Assembly: GCA_002104935.1 (NCBI GenBank)
Contig: MCGT01000012.1
Location: 434,001 to 498,000 of the forward strand
Direction: 5' to 3'
Length of the DNA stretch: 64,000 nt
Source: Hesseltinella vesiculosa
Taxonomy: Eukaryota > Mucoromycota > Mucoromycetes > Mucorales > Cunninghamellaceae
Of this stretch, positions 23,329 to 35,983 are shown one piece after another; position 1 is the stretch's first letter, and every line of letters begins with the position of its first letter. Made by a program: the position numbers and the translations under genes. Under the pieces are notes generated by a model. The model was not told where the DNA came from, did no database searches, and worked only from the letters and a program-made list of their open reading frames with translations.

Positions 23329-24010
23329 AAAAAGGGCGTTTTTTTTTTAAAGCCAGGCTCGTGCTAAGCATTTTTCTTTCTGCCTTGTATTCGCCATGGA
23401 CGTAGGCTATCATTGCCTCACTGTCGTCTCTTGCACAATTTAATATAGAGTTGACCCTGGTAGAGAACATTGGCTCGGAGGCACACGACATCACATGTCG
23501 TAAGCTCAAAGTGGCTAAAAAAAAGTGGAATGCTTCCTTGTGTCACCCGGGAACCACTGTGAGAGATCTTCGCACCGATGTGCCGAGGCGTTTGTTTAAA
23601 TTACCTTTTATAGCGCAACGTTTTTTTTTTTTTTTTTATACATTATTTTTTTTTTTGCTAGAGACGATGGGAGCGATAACATAATATGAGTGAATGCTGA
23701 GCAAAAGGGTTTGAAATGTCTCGGTTGAAAAAAACGGAGCCTAAATCAACTCCATGCAACCCGAAGGAGTGCTTTTGCAAAAGCAAAAAAAGGCTCTCAA
23801 AAAAAGAACAACCAAAAAGGGATGGGTTTGAAAGCCCAAAAATAGTTTTTCCCTTGCTCCTTTTTTTTTTTTTTTTCTTCTTTCCTTTCCTTAACGATCC
23901 GCATCATTTTGCCATAGTTTTTTTTTTTTTAATTTACCTTCTCCATCATCTGTTCTCTTCCTTTTTGTTGCTGTTGTTTTTTTTTGCTGGTTGCCCATTT
24001 GACTTGAACA
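23329..24010. other. Intergenic; promoter region of VTC gene
   Basis: Very T-rich on the plus strand with several 10-17 nt T-runs. No gene recognised. Confidence 0.5.
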
Positions 24011-26609
24011 ATGAAATTTGGACAACACCTGCAAGAGAACATTTACGAGCCTTGGCGATTCGAATACATTGCCTACGATGCCATCAAACAAGACATGAAG
24101 AGCCGCCAGCTGGATCATCAGTGGAACAAACAAGATGAAAAGGACTTCGAAGACTCTCTACGCCTGGAAGCCGACAAGGTGGATTTATTTATCTCTCGCA
24201 AACAACGAGAAATCGACTCCCGCATTGCCTATTGTGAACGTATCCTAGTGCAGCAACGACCCAACATGACCGCCTCCACCCAACAGTCGCTGTATGACTC
24301 CATGGACGATGCTCTGACAGAGATCCTACTCGATCTGAACGACCTGGCCAAATTCACCCGCCTCAACTTCTTGGGCTTCCAAAAACTCATCAAGAAGCTG
24401 TTCAAATACACCGGCATCGATCGCCAGGCACTGCTGGTCGAGATTGTCCGTGACAAATCCCTCGATCGCCAACGCTTCGATGTCGCCCTTGTCAAGGTCT
24501 CCACCATGCACGACCTATGCCGACTCCATGGCGAAGCCCGCAAAGGCAATGCCGCCGCCGGCCTCGACCAGAACGCCTTTGAACGAGCCACCGCCAAATA
24601 CTGGGTCCACCCCGACAACATCACCGAACTCAAGGCCATCCTACTGTTCCATCTGCCTGTCCTGGTCTTCAACCCCAACAAGGAAATCGAAGCTGAGGAC
24701 TCTGCCATCTCCAGCGTCTACTACGACAACAAGGGCTTTGACTTGTACACCGGCCGCCTGCAGCGGGACGAGGGGGCTGAAGCCATTCGCTTCCGCTGGT
24801 ACGGCCCTGTCTCCTCCACCTCTGTCTTTATCGAACGCAAGACCCACCACGCCCCCTGGCTTGACGGTGTGTCGGTCAAGGATCGCTTCCGCCTCGACGA
24901 ACCTCGCGTCGATCCCTACGTGGCCGGCACCTACACGGCCGACCAAGTGGCTGAAGACATGCGCCAACACGGCATGGACGCCAGCCAGGTCGACGCCAAC
25001 CACTTCATTGCCTCGGGTGTCCAGCACTCTCTTCTGGAAAAAAAGCTCAACCCAGCCTTGCGTGTGTTTTACAACCGAACCGCCTTCCAGGTGCCTGGCG
25101 ACCAACGACTCCGCATCTCCTTGGACACCGACCTCACCTTTATCCGCGAAGACGGCAACCGCCGCACCAACAACCACTGGCGCCGTGACGACGTCGGCAT
25201 CGACCATCCCTTTGATGCCGTCACCCCCGGCGACGTCTACCGGTTCCCATACGCCGTTCTGGAAACCAAGCTCCAAACCCACCTGGGCCAAGAACCTCCT
25301 GAATGGCTCACCCGTCTGCTGGACTCCAAGCTTGTGTATGAGGTGCCCCGCTTCAGCAAGTACCTCCAAGGCGCCGCCCACTTTTGGCGACCTCAGCTGC
25401 CTCTCTTGCCCTGGTGGTTGAGCGATCTGCAAAGCGTCGACATCCGCCAAGCCAAACAATCCAGCCTGGCCAACCCCTTCTCCGGCCTGTCTCGCTCCAA
25501 GAGCCTGAAACCCCTGATCGATGGCAAGTACCGCATGGGCTATTTGGAATCCCAACTGGAAAAGCGTGCCACCCTGACCCGCAAACAGAGCTCCCGCCTC
25601 AACCGCCAGACCTCCACCCGCTCGTCTACCAAGAATTTGGCCAATATACCTCCTTTACCCATGGGTGGCAACGTCTACCAAGCCGATCATCAAAATGAAT
25701 ATACCGCCACCGTCATCTCCCCCGCCCCTCGCACCCTCCATGCCATGCCTCAACAACAGACGTAAGCGGTGTTTTTTTTTTTTGTTTTGTTTTGTTTGTT
25801 TGTTCAGGGAAATAACTTTATTTATTTGTAGGCAAGATCCCTTTGCAGATCCTATCTGGCGTCAAGACACCTTGGCCTCCAACAATACCTCGGTGCCCGA
25901 AACACGTCAGCGGAAGAGTATGTACGAATACATGGATGCCTCATCCAGTGACTATTTGATGGGCAAGACACCCCGATCGTCAGTGATGCAGCAACAGCAC
26001 GGCATGACCTCGCGCGAGGCCCTGACCCAAATCCTCCAGGACGACACAGCTCTTGAAGAAGGTGGCGTCCGCTACTCCAAGCCCGGCAAGAAAAAGGCTG
26101 CCAAGAAGGAGACCGAAAAGGGCGAAAAGAAGAAGAAAGACCGTATCGAGCCTAAGATCTTTTTTGCCAACGAACGTACCTTTATCCACTGGCTTTACTT
26201 TGCTGCTTTGTTGCTGACCACGGCATTGACCCTGCTCAATTTTGGCGATGGTGTGACCAAGATCTCTGGTGGCGTGTTCTTTGGCATTGCCTTTGGGTTT
26301 GCCATCTATGCCTTTTTCCGCTACCGATGGCGTGCACACCGTATCAAGAACTTCCCCAACGAACGTTACGACGATATTTACGGTCCCATTGCCCTCTGCG
26401 TCTTGCTCGTCGGAGCCTTGATTGTAAGCATCCCTTTTGAAAATCGGGTCATGTCGCTGATCTTTTTTTTTTCTCTCTTGCATCAGCTAAATTATGTCCT
26501 GACTTACCAACGTACACCAACTGGTGGAGGCTTCCTTGGTATGAACCCCAGCTCAACCACAGCAGCTCCCACAGCAGCTCCCACAGCAGCTCCCACAACC
26601 ACTGCTTAA
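24011..26609 (+). CDS. VTC polyphosphate polymerase subunit (Vtc4-like)
   Basis: Three exons (24011-25761, 25832-26423, 26487-26609) give 821 residues. It has three parts. An SPX domain (start MKFGQHLQENIYEPWRFEYI; basic inositol-pyrophosphate-binding stretch KKLFKYTGI) is followed by a VTC triphosphate-tunnel polymerase domain (~residues 190-480), and then three membrane helices near the C-terminus of DUF202 type. Residues expected in an active tunnel are present: IRFRWYG, FIERKTHH, FYNRTAFQ, RISLDTDL, VLETKL and FSKYLQG. VTC complexes make polyphosphate from ATP and push it into the vacuole. The length is closer to Vtc2/3, but the kept catalytic set favours a Vtc4-type subunit. The C-terminus ends in an APTA repeat encoded by a 15-bp tandem repeat. 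Confidence 0.9.
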
Positions 26610-26907
26610 TCCGCCTGCTCTTCTCCATTTTGTAATATTCATTTTACCCTTTTTTTATTTTCATGCACGTTCTGGTACTCTCTTTTTCTTTATTTATCAG
26701 CTCTTATTATCCTTTTTTCTTTTATTATTTTTTTTACATTCACAAAAAATAAATCTGCACCTCTTGATTCTCATTCAAAAAAAGACATACAAAGCAAGCC
26801 GATGAAAAAACCTGGCGGTCTTTTTTTTCCACTCTTGAAACCGCCCGACAAACTTTTTTCCCTGCAACCCCCGACAATTTTTTTTTTTACTTTTCTTCAC
26901 GCTCGCC
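26610..26907. other. Intergenic
   Basis: AT-rich 3' region of the VTC gene and promoter of the PSMD5 gene. Nothing else seen. Confidence 0.5.
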
Positions 26908-29146
26908 ATGCCAGTGCCTACAAGTGCCGACATTTATCAAACATTACATAGTCATCAATCTCTTGATGACAAACTTGCTCAAGTGCAGGTCTTTACTGCC
27001 TCACTCAGTGGTAACAACTCTACAAAGCCCCCCAAGCCATACTTACACTCTTTTTCACCTGTTTTTAACACGAACTCGAAAAAAAAAGACAACATGACAT
27101 TGGAAGAAGCCGATGAGATCTTACAAGTCTTACCGCCTGGGGTCTTGTATGGCTCATTGACTTTGGCTGCAGACACAGAGGCCAATGTGCCATTGGTGAA
27201 GACCCTCTGTAAGCTGATTTCAAAGGTGTACCGGCCCGTTCCATATCCAGCCATCGTCGAGGACCAGTCCTTTGACTACCTTCAAGCTGGCTTGCGTCAT
27301 TTTATGCCCGACATCCGCTACCTGGCTGTCAAGCTTGTGGGAAAATGCACTGAAGAACCTGAAGACGCTGTAGACATGGTAGGTCACTTTTTTTATCTTT
27401 TCATGCAACGATGGCCTACTTTTTTTTTTTATAAACAGATCAACTCACCCCTCCTGCCATTGGTCATCGCCACCCTTGGGTTCCAAGAAGCTTATGTCGC
27501 ACACAAAGCTGCGGATGTCCTTTACAACGTAATAGCCTTGACAAAAAACACGAGTCCCGCGTCTAATGTTCCATTAGGTGTGTGCTGTGGACGAGGAATG
27601 TCTGGAGGAATTCTTTGCGTCAGAAGCTATTAATCTCTTAAAACAGCTGGTCCATATGTAAGCCTTTCAAGCAAAGACAAAATAACTGATGGACCCCTTT
27701 TTCCTCGGCATGCGTAGCCATGGCACAATGGCCTTTCGCGTGTACGATCTGATGGTGCGCATCGGTGGCATCTCCGAAGCTGCTCTTAAACGAAGTGAAA
27801 AGTGCGGGGTCCTGTACAGACTCAAGAACGAAATGAATTCTCCCGACACCATGATCCGCCTGAATGCCATTGAATCCACAAACGAGGTACGACAGCAGCC
27901 TCAATTCAACCGTCCTCATTTCTTTTCTTCCTCATTCGACTTGGGCCATAGCTCATTTCCACTTGTCAATCGGTGCCAGCCTTGATGCGTATGGGCATTT
28001 TACAGGAGCTTAGCCTGGCAATGGATGGAGATGACGATGTCACCAATATTGATGCCATTTTGATCAAATGTGCCGCTCTCAAGCTCTTTGGCCGCTTGTA
28101 CTCTTTGCCGGTAAATCAGTTCGCTCTTTCTCTGTCTTCTCAAGCTCACATTCATCTGGCTTTAGACCGTTTACAAAACCGATGTGGAGTCTGAGTTCCA
28201 TTTCCTCGACCGATTGCCCAGCTTCATCTGCAGCGATGCAGGAAATGTTCAGGTACGATGGTTGAAAAAATGAAGGCAGCTCTGGACAGCAAATGGATTC
28301 CTTTTTTTGCTTTATTATTGGGGAGTATAGGAAGTATCCTTGGCCGTCGTTGGATTAGTCGGGTCGCATCCTCCTGGACTTGAAGCACTGCTGTCCCACC
28401 CACAGATCATGACTAATTTTTATTTGGTCACTGATCGATCGATTGGCATCATCAAGGCCACCACGATCCAAACCTTGGCCAAAATCATTGGTGTCACGTA
28501 ATGCAATTCCTCCAAAAAGAAAAGCAAGCACTCATTTTTTTTTACGTCCCTAAGGAGCCCTGGTCTACCAGATGAACAAAAAGTGAATGACATGACCGAG
28601 AAAATCTACCGAGACATCACAAGTAAACCCTGATCAACCTACCCTCTTTGGCACTGACTTTTTCTCTCTCCCCCGTAGCCCAGCCGGACTCGCTGAAGAA
28701 CATGCTTGTCAACGTCAAGCAGCCTGTAGATCATGTGCGCTTGGCCGCCTATTCGTTTTTGGAAGCCGTCGCCTCTCATCCATGGGGTGTCCAGGTAAAA
28801 AAAAAAAAAAAAAAAAGTACATTCACACCTGACCAAACCTATCTTGTCTACGTAGGAATTCGCACGTGAGTTTGAGCTGCTGGGGTATTTGTTGGACAGG
28901 ACAAATACGCATGAGCAACAGTGGCAGGTAAAAATAAATAACACTAACGACATGGTTCTTTTGGCGCTGTTCTCATGGCTTTTCTTTTCCGCTTTTTAGG
29001 AATGGAAGTTCTCGGTGGTCAAGCAATTGGTCCAACTCGGCTCTGAAGACACACTAGGACGACACTATGCAATGCTGCAGCAATACGAACGGCAGGGGCC
29101 TTATTATCGGCCTGGCCAAGTCACTACTGCAATGAAAAGTGGCTAG
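26908..29146 (+). CDS. PSMD5: PSMD5-type proteasome assembly chaperone
   Basis: Eleven exons encode 541 residues made of HEAT/ARM-like helical repeats, close to PSMD5 (S5b) length (26908-27378, 27439-27528, 27578-27657, 27718-27886, 27952-28110, 28166-28252, 28331-28497, 28555-28622, 28679-28794, 28856-28927, 29000-29146). Recognisable blocks are LQVLPPGVLYGSL, LRHFMPDIRYLAVKLVGKC, FLDRLPSFICSDAGNVQEVS, AAYSFLEAVASHPWG and a C-terminal QYERQGPYYRPGQVTTAMKS. The family binds the Rpt ATPases and guides assembly of the 19S base. Intron 9 starts GTAAAA with an 18-A run. Assignment rests on overall pattern and C-terminal match. Confidence 0.75.
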
Positions 29147-29636
29147 CCATCATTCTAGCCCCTCGCATTCTAAACCAAAGCAAGGGCCAATAAAATCAAA
29201 GCCACGCCCACTACCTGGCATAATCTTATTACGGCTGTCTCTTCTGCAAAGAAAAGGCAAACAGCCACGCTTATTATGATACGCCTTTAAAGCCGGATAT
29301 CACTAGGATGGTGAACACGTCTTATAAAGTCTTTGGCATTTCCATTCGCAGCCCAGACCGGGCAGACCTTGGGTTACACCCAGATTCGTGCACTTGTGCA
29401 GAGCCCTTTTTCATTGTCGCAAAGGTCTGTGCACGAGATTTATCTTTCATGCGCCAGATCAGTGGTTCTTAACACGTATTCCCTATTTGATCACTTCTTG
29501 GCCATCTTTCCATTCTGGAAATGCGACGAGAAAAGAAAGACGAGTGACAAAAAAAAAAAAAACCAACCCTGTTAACTGGCAGGTGGGAACCTTGCGCGCA
29601 AATAAAATTAAGAAGAGTGACACGGCATTTATTACG
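29147..29636. other. Convergent 3' regions, no gene seen
   Basis: Between PSMD5 (plus) and bleomycin hydrolase (minus). Frames here lack domains. Confidence 0.5.
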
Positions 29637-31426
29637 TTAGGCTAAACTGCCCATGGGATCCCATGCGTTCAAGACAACAGGTGTTTCGGTTTCCAGCAAG
29701 TTGACATACTCGTCAGGCACGTCTTTCTTCTCCAACACGACCTGGAACACATACTCGGTGAAGAATTCGTCCGACATGGACAAAAAGCCTTCGTCGCCGC
29801 AGCTCTTGGCATACGAGTTTTGCACACGCCAACGCACCGGCTTGCCATGTTCATCAAGATGCACGCCCTGCTCAAAAAAAGAAAATGAGTGATTCCTAGA
29901 TGATCTCCAGCGTGGCGTCTCCTACCGTCAAAACCATGGCATGTGTCATGAGTGAGCCTTTGTAACGCACACGGTCACTCTTGGTCGTGTTGAATTCCAC
30001 ATCAAATGCCAGTCGGTAGTCGGTGAGACGCGTGTCATGGATACCATATTTGCGATTTAAAAATTGACCTCCGTCCACGCCAAACCAGACACCGCGATCA
30101 GACTTGAGCACCTTGATAACCAATTGCTTCATATGTTCGACATCGATGTTGACATACAAAACGGGAATCCCTCCAACGACGTTGCGTAAGCGGTTGACAG
30201 TGTACACTTTATTGTATTCATGGCGAGTGTCGTTGAGCAGTGAGATGTTGTCTTCAACCTGGTCAAAAAAAATATTGGTTAGATGATCGATGCACAGCCT
30301 CATTTTTTTTTTTTTTGCTCCAAATTTGGATTTCTTTTTCATGCCTTGGCTTCCACAACATCGTCTCTGAATTTTTGCGGAGTCAAGTCGGGGTACGAGA
30401 TGAAGACACCATCCTTGTCGTAGAGTTCCCTAGATCCAATGGAAAAAAAAAAGAATCCAATGTGAACTGCGTGTCGCTTGTCCCGTCTTCATCAGAGAAC
30501 TTATTACCAATCAAACGTCTTGGGCGGTTCACTGAGGAAGATGACCAGGATGCGATAGATTTCCTGGAGCATGTCACGCTTTACCAGGCGGACTTCGTTG
30601 ACAGGCACGCCTTGGGCCAGGGCATTGCGGATCTGCAGGGCAAATTCACGGAGTCGCGCGGTGATGAGGCCATTCATCTTGTGTGAGCTGCAGGTCGCCT
30701 CCACTTCGCCATAGGCACTCTTGGGCACCAAGCCATACTTCTTCACCACATTGATATACATGCTGAAGGTGCCGCCGTCTTCCACAGGGTTTGTCAACAG
30801 GAATTGGACTTCGCGGTCATCCACGTCTCGGTCCGCCAGGTCAATCATGTGCTCCAAAAACGAGTTGGCTTTTTCAAATTTGTCTAAAATTGACAAAAAG
30901 GACGATATCAAAAAACCTTAAATGCTCAATGCCGCAGTCGTACCATAAAAAAACAAATAGGTTTGGCTAATCTCAAAGTCTGGTTTGAGATTGAAACGCT
31001 TCATCATTTCGATGCGCAATACGCTTGTACCTGGGAAGCAACGTGAGAAAAAAAAAGTGGCCCGCACCCCACCTTTTTTTTTTTTTTTTTTTTTTTACCA
31101 GCAAAGATCCAACAGCGGCCAGTATCCTTTTGATTGGGACAGTCACCTTCGGTTTTAATCTTCACGTTAAAGGTGTGGCGGTTCTTGGTATGGGCAGGGT
31201 TCACAAGGACATTCCAGGGGTCATTGGCGGTGATCACATTCATGGCAAGCACGTTTTTTGGACTCGACCAAAAGGCGTCGCTGTACTTGGTCAGGGCATC
31301 AGCTTCCACAGAGGCTGCACCTTGCTCTTCTTTGTTAATATTGTCCAAATATGTCTTCAAGGCTTTCTCTTGTTGCTTCTGCAATGAAGCTTGCGCCTCA
31401 TTTCCATCAATATGGCATTGAGTCAT
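29637..31426 (-). CDS. BLH1: Bleomycin hydrolase (papain-type aminopeptidase)
   Basis: Six exons (31426-31099, 31030-30944, 30883-30508, 30429-30345, 30258-29926, 29867-29637) encode 479 residues, as expected for the family. The catalytic triad is visible: Cys105 in QKDTGRCWIFAG, His398 in THAMVLTG and Asn420 in WRVQNSYAKSCG. The C-terminus reads WDPMGSLA, matching the C-terminal arm that reaches into the active site of this self-compartmentalised hexamer. It trims peptides and inactivates homocysteine thiolactone and bleomycin in the cytosol. The intron between exons 4 and 5 fits best with a GC donor (AAG|GCATGA). GT alternatives two to four codons upstream would shorten the loop. An upstream ATG at 31444 is an alternative start. 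Confidence 0.92.
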
Positions 31427-31784
31427 GACGATACTAAAATACAAAAGAAAAAAAGACGAAAAGTACCAAGGTCAGGTATTCTTTTAAAGGAGCAGAAAAA
31501 CTGGTGTAACGTGAATGAAATAAACATTGCATCTTGGTGTGGGAACTGATTCCAGCTCTCTTTTGTCAAGAGCAGATGACTGCGATTGTCAAATTATGGC
31601 AATACCGCAGTGAATACTGTAGTCAAGTTCTACATGGCTACTTTCCTAAGATGGAAACCCATGAACTGCACTATTTCAAAATTGGGTTTGCCTCTTTGTG
31701 CCTGCTCGTGTTTGTACTAGCTTTATAGACGCAGGTTTTCCAGTTGATGAGTTTTGGACAACGACTCACAGCAGATGATCAGCT
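31427..31784. other. Intergenic; small single-helix ORF 31576-31728
   Basis: A plus-strand frame from ATG 31576 encodes 50 residues (MTAIVKLWQYRSEYCSQVL...) and ends in a hydrophobic IGFASLCLLVFVLAL. It could be a small tail-anchored membrane protein. I recognise no family, so this is only a candidate. Confidence 0.3.
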
Positions 31785-32075
31785 AGCCAAGCGCGCAAGT
31801 TGAATTGACCACGAAGTCCGTTTTTTCCAAAATGAAGAAAATGATGCTACACAGCAGTTTTCAGTGGTCAGATCCATCTGTTTTTTTGAATGGATGCGCA
31901 AGTGCATGAATCATGCTGGTGCTGAAAGAATCAAGTCGATTGGTGGAGGTCTCCCAGCCAACGATTGACCATTTTTGTAGGAGCACCTCCGATTCCCCAG
32001 CTAAAAAAATGCTAAAATCGGCCGTTTTTTGCCAGGGGACACCCAAGGTGATCTGATCAATGGTGATTTGGCTCC
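31785..32075 (-). repeat. Dispersed ~330 bp repeat, copy B
   Basis: On the minus strand this matches copy A: TTGATCAGATCACC, CCCCTGGCAAAAAA, GCTGGGGAATCGGAGGTG, GTTGGCTGGGAGACCT, CATGATTCATGCACTTGCGCA and AACTGCTGTGTAGCA. It is one of the better preserved copies. Confidence 0.75.
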
Positions 32076-32452
32076 TCTTTTTGATTTTTTTTATTATCGA
32101 GAGATTGTTGACTACAAGAAGCGCATGTTATTATTTTTATTTTTTCCATCTATCTTTTGTTATCTCCTTGTTTTTTTTTTCTACGAGATCAAGGCTTCTT
32201 GTTCCCATTCTCCCTCTCATACTTGTCAAACGAGACGTGTGACGCACGTGTTCGTACACGCTACTTCCTCCATGTTTCTAGGAATCATCTGTGCAATCGA
32301 CTGTTCAGTCGTGCAGGCATCTGAGTGAAAAATGGCGCAAAACTGGAGATGGGCGACCTAGAAAGAGAGAGGTGGCAGGGGGGCTTTTAATTTTATTTTT
32401 CTGTTCATAACCAGGAAAGAGGCCCCACCCCCCCAAACAAAGCACAAGGAAA
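32076..32452. other. Intergenic, no gene seen
   Basis: AT-rich DNA and the 3' region of the CSN4 gene. Confidence 0.5.
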
Positions 32453-33985
32453 TCAGGATAGAGTGGCAGCATAATCAGGGTATTTTTCTTGGATTTGGGA
32501 GATGATGGAATCAAGGTCGTGGCACATGGATTGAATGGCGCCATCCCAGTCCATGATGGCCTTCATGGATTCCTCTACGTGGTAGGTGTGTGGTTGGGAA
32601 GCGGGCTGGGCAGCGAGGGCAGTAGCGTTGGTGAGTGAAGGGTTAGCATGGCTGACCGAGGCAAAGGTGATCAGCTGATCTACTTGGTCAATGTTCCCCA
32701 GCAAGCGGCGGTCGGTGATCATGTGGGCTGCCGTGGACTCTGCCTGTTCGCTCGACACATTCAGTAACGCAGCCAGCTCCTGGAACGTGATGTTGTTGTA
32801 CAGCTTGGAGGCAGCCAGCAAGTTATGTTCGATCATGGCACGGTCAAACACGGTGGTGCGATCAGCCAATTGTGCCAGGTGATGGGGCTTGAGTGTCGTG
32901 GCAAATTCCGAGCGTTCTTCAGGCCGGATGACGCGTTCTAGATAGGTCTTTTCCAGAATGGCAAAGGATGACAGTTGGTGAGTGCGTTCGTCTTTGTACA
33001 GCGTTGCCAGCGTGCGCGATCGTTGTGGGCCAGCTCCTGCAAGTACAGCACATTGCACAGCCGCCGATCTAATCACCCGAAGAAAAAAAATACAAAATAA
33101 AAATCATAAAAAAAAGGAGAGACGACTTACAAGCATTGCAGCCGTTCATCTTCATCTAATTGGCTGACATAGCTCAACTCGTGGTACTTGGAGCAAGCTT
33201 CTAAAAAGCGGCGTTTGGCATCCAGCACACGGGCTTGTGACAGCTTGAAGGTCATTTGCAGTAGCAGGTCTTGGGAATTGGGGATCAGCAAGCCAGCTCG
33301 ATTCAGATACGTTTCGGCCGGCACAGCATCGTCCTCTTCTAAAAGTAAACGCACAATTCGAATGTAAATTTGTAATTTATATTCGTCCGAGATCGTTCTA
33401 CAGCCATTCAAACCAAAAGAAACCAGGTCAGTTCAAACGGATGCAGATTATTTTTTTGAAAAATTAAAAACGCACCTGTGGCCAGAGTCCAGCGCTATGC
33501 CTTGGAGGACCTTGGCAGCCTCGGCAAACTCTTCTTCTTGCTCATAGATCGTGGCCAGTTTTTCACGCAGTAGAGACAGCTAAAGAGAAAATACCACCAA
33601 AAATGTAAAGAGATGTGAGTACGATCCCATGGTTGCCTTTGGGAATGACGCCTACAGGTTCTTCAAAGCTGACGACACGGGGCTGAGCTTGGTTGATGGC
33701 GTACATTAACAACTGTTTCTGAGAATCGGGTTGCAGGATGCGTGTATCAAAGAGCTGGACAAACTCCATCAGGAACTGGCGAGCATTGACACGACCCACT
33801 TGTTCATCCAGGATGGCGTCCACGTACTGCTGCAAATACATCATTTGGCTGGTGGTCAATCGTTGCATGGGGCCGTTGCCGTCACCGCTCGTCAGGATCA
33901 GTTCCAGTACTTGATGGAAAGCATCAAACTTATCTTGCTGTTGAGGTATCGTGATACATCGAGTGATTTCCGTCGACAAATCCAT
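32453..33985 (-). CDS. CSN4: COP9 signalosome subunit 4
   Basis: Four exons (33985-33656, 33579-33476, 33397-33131, 33068-32453) encode 438 residues. Helical TPR-like N-terminal repeats (LSLLREKLATIYEQEEEFAEA, IRIVRLLLEEDDAVPAETYL) lead into the diagnostic AGPQRSRTLATLYKDERTHQ. The PCI domain follows (FDRAMIEHNLLAASKLYNN, ITFQELAALL with MITDRRLLGNIDQ). It ends in a C-terminal helix that in CSN4 packs into the subunit bundle. The signalosome removes NEDD8 from cullins and, in fungi, controls development. The 3' end of the MIC60 gene lies 230 bp upstream in the same orientation. It is slightly longer than human CSN4 because of an Ala/Gln/Pro-rich insertion near residue 390. Confidence 0.9.
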
Positions 33986-34214
33986 CCCTTTATAAAAAAT
34001 CGTCCCACGAAACAAGGCGAAAAAAAAAAAGAAAAAAAAAAGAAAAGGGCAAAAATGGAGGGGAAGAAGACCGCCTTTTTTTTTTTTTTTTTTTTTGAAC
34101 AGGTAACATCTTGGGCTTTTGTGTCTTTCGTGACAAGATAATGAATGATGATATGAGGGGGATATGGATTTTAGTAGAATAAAGAACAAGCATTGCGGAT
34201 AGGGGAAAAAAAAT

Positions 34215-35983
34215 CTAGGCATCGTTTAAACTGGAGGACAAAACGTACGTTTCTACAATCTGCAAGCACAGAGGAGTTAGTCAGGCAACTTTTTTGATGA
34301 GGGAGGTTGGGTGGACTTACTTCCAGCACTTGTTGGACTTCCAGATGTTCACGGGCGGCTTGGATCCAGTCGATAGCAAGGCGTTTGGGCCAGCCTTGCA
34401 ATTGATTCAATTCACGGGCAGCATTTTCAACGTCATACTTTTCGAGGTAGTAGGAGGAGCGAGCAAGCACAGCCTCGACATCGTCGCCATCGACCAATCC
34501 TTGCTTCTTGAATAGCAGCTTGGACATGATCAAGCTGATGATGTGAGCACCAAAACCACCGTCCTCGGGCACCAAGGCCACACGACGCACTTGCTGGGCC
34601 ATGGTGTCGTAGCGATCGGCCAGTTCCTTGTGGGTGGCAATGCCTTGCTCGGTGGTATCGCGGGTGACAGATTGCAGCACGTGTTTCAGGGTAGCATCGC
34701 TGGCACAGGCGTTGCTCAGGGCTTGCCATTCTTCACGGAAGGGCTGGCGCTGGCGGGATTGCACACAGTCTTGCACGGACGAGAGGGCAACAAAACGTTC
34801 GTGGGTGCGGCGCGACTGATCCAGGGCGGCTGCTTGGGTCACCGATACGTCCTCGAGAGCCTTGTAACGGGTGTAGACCTTGTCCAGGGTTTGTAATCGC
34901 ACAGCACGCTCGTGTTCAATCAAGACCTTGCTGTCTTGCATGAATTGACGCTTCAAGTTCTCAGCTTGGGCCAACAGGGCTTGTTGTTGTTCATAGGCCA
35001 GCTGTTGCTGCAGCTTGCTGGACTCGGCGGCCATGATTTGTTGGAAGGATTCTTTGAGCAGGAGCTGTTCATTGCTGTGGTCTTGGTGCATGATGGATTC
35101 CTTGTGCTGGATCTTGTCGACCATGTTGGCGCGTGTGGACTGGATGGAGATGTGGGCCTTGCCGTGGAGCTGGTCGACGCCAGAGGCGAGGGCCGCGCCG
35201 TGTTGGTCGATTTGCTTGACAGCTTTGAGGATTTCAGATTGCTCCTGGATGTGGGCTTGCCAGCGGGCATTCAGGGCACGGATCTCGCCATCGGCCTTGG
35301 CGAGGATATCACGGCCAGCATCGGCCAGCCCGGCGTCGTTCAAAATGTCGGCGAGCTCAGACACGACACGGGACAGTTCCTGGATGGCGGCGTTGTTGGT
35401 GGCCAATTGCTGAACGACAATAGGAGGAGCGAGAGGCTTTTGTTGCTCAGGTTGCTTGGGTTCAGCAGGGCTGGCGGCAGCAGGCGACGAGGAAGGTGGA
35501 TTGGGCGTGGAAGGAGTGTTGTCGCCAGTGAGTTTGGCATAGGTCGCTGTAGCATAATCCACAGCCATGCCCGAATGGTCCTTGGCCAGGGACAAGTAGT
35601 GTGTGGCCTGCTTGTGGGCTTCGTTCAAGCTGTCCTGGTGTTCTTTGACGAATGCCAAGGCCTCTTCACCACCTTGCACATGGGTCGTCACAAAGTCGTG
35701 TACATTGGGATCGTTCAATGCAAGGTAGACGCCACCGCCAGCCACTGCTGCAGTAACAACGGTCGTAGCCAAAAGCTTTTTGCCAAAGGATGACGATTTG
35801 GGAGCGCTGGTGTTGGTCGATTGGAGTCGCTGTCAGAAAAAAAAAGAGAGGACTTCATCGTCAGTTGCCGCGATCTTTTCTAATTTGATGCGCCCGCATC
35901 ATTCTATTTACCTTGGAAACGAAAGATCCAATGCGCTGTTGACCCACATTCTTGACCGTTGTTTGATATAACTTGGAAGCCAT
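34215..35983 (-). CDS. MIC60: MICOS subunit MIC60 (mitofilin)
   Basis: Three exons (35983-35912, 35829-34321, 34259-34215) encode 541 residues. The basic, Ser/Thr-rich N-terminus (MASKLYQTTVKNVGQQRIGS) is a likely mitochondrial targeting signal. One membrane helix follows at ~residues 46-62 (TTVVTAAVAGGGVYLAL). A Pro/Ala-rich linker leads to a long coiled coil (~160-330). The conserved mitofilin signature sits at the C-terminus (GGFGAHIISLIMSKLLFKKQ, YYLEKYDVENAARELNQLQG, IVETYVLSSSL). MIC60 anchors crista junctions in the inner membrane. The last exon is only 45 nt. The plus-strand frame 34912-35793 is a shadow. Confidence 0.9.

Noticed and set aside
24641..25555. 304-codon minus-strand frame
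   Set aside because: Antisense shadow of the VTC gene's GC-rich third positions; no domain.
34912..35793. 293-codon plus-strand frame
   Set aside because: Antisense to MIC60, whose strand carries the conserved mitofilin signature.
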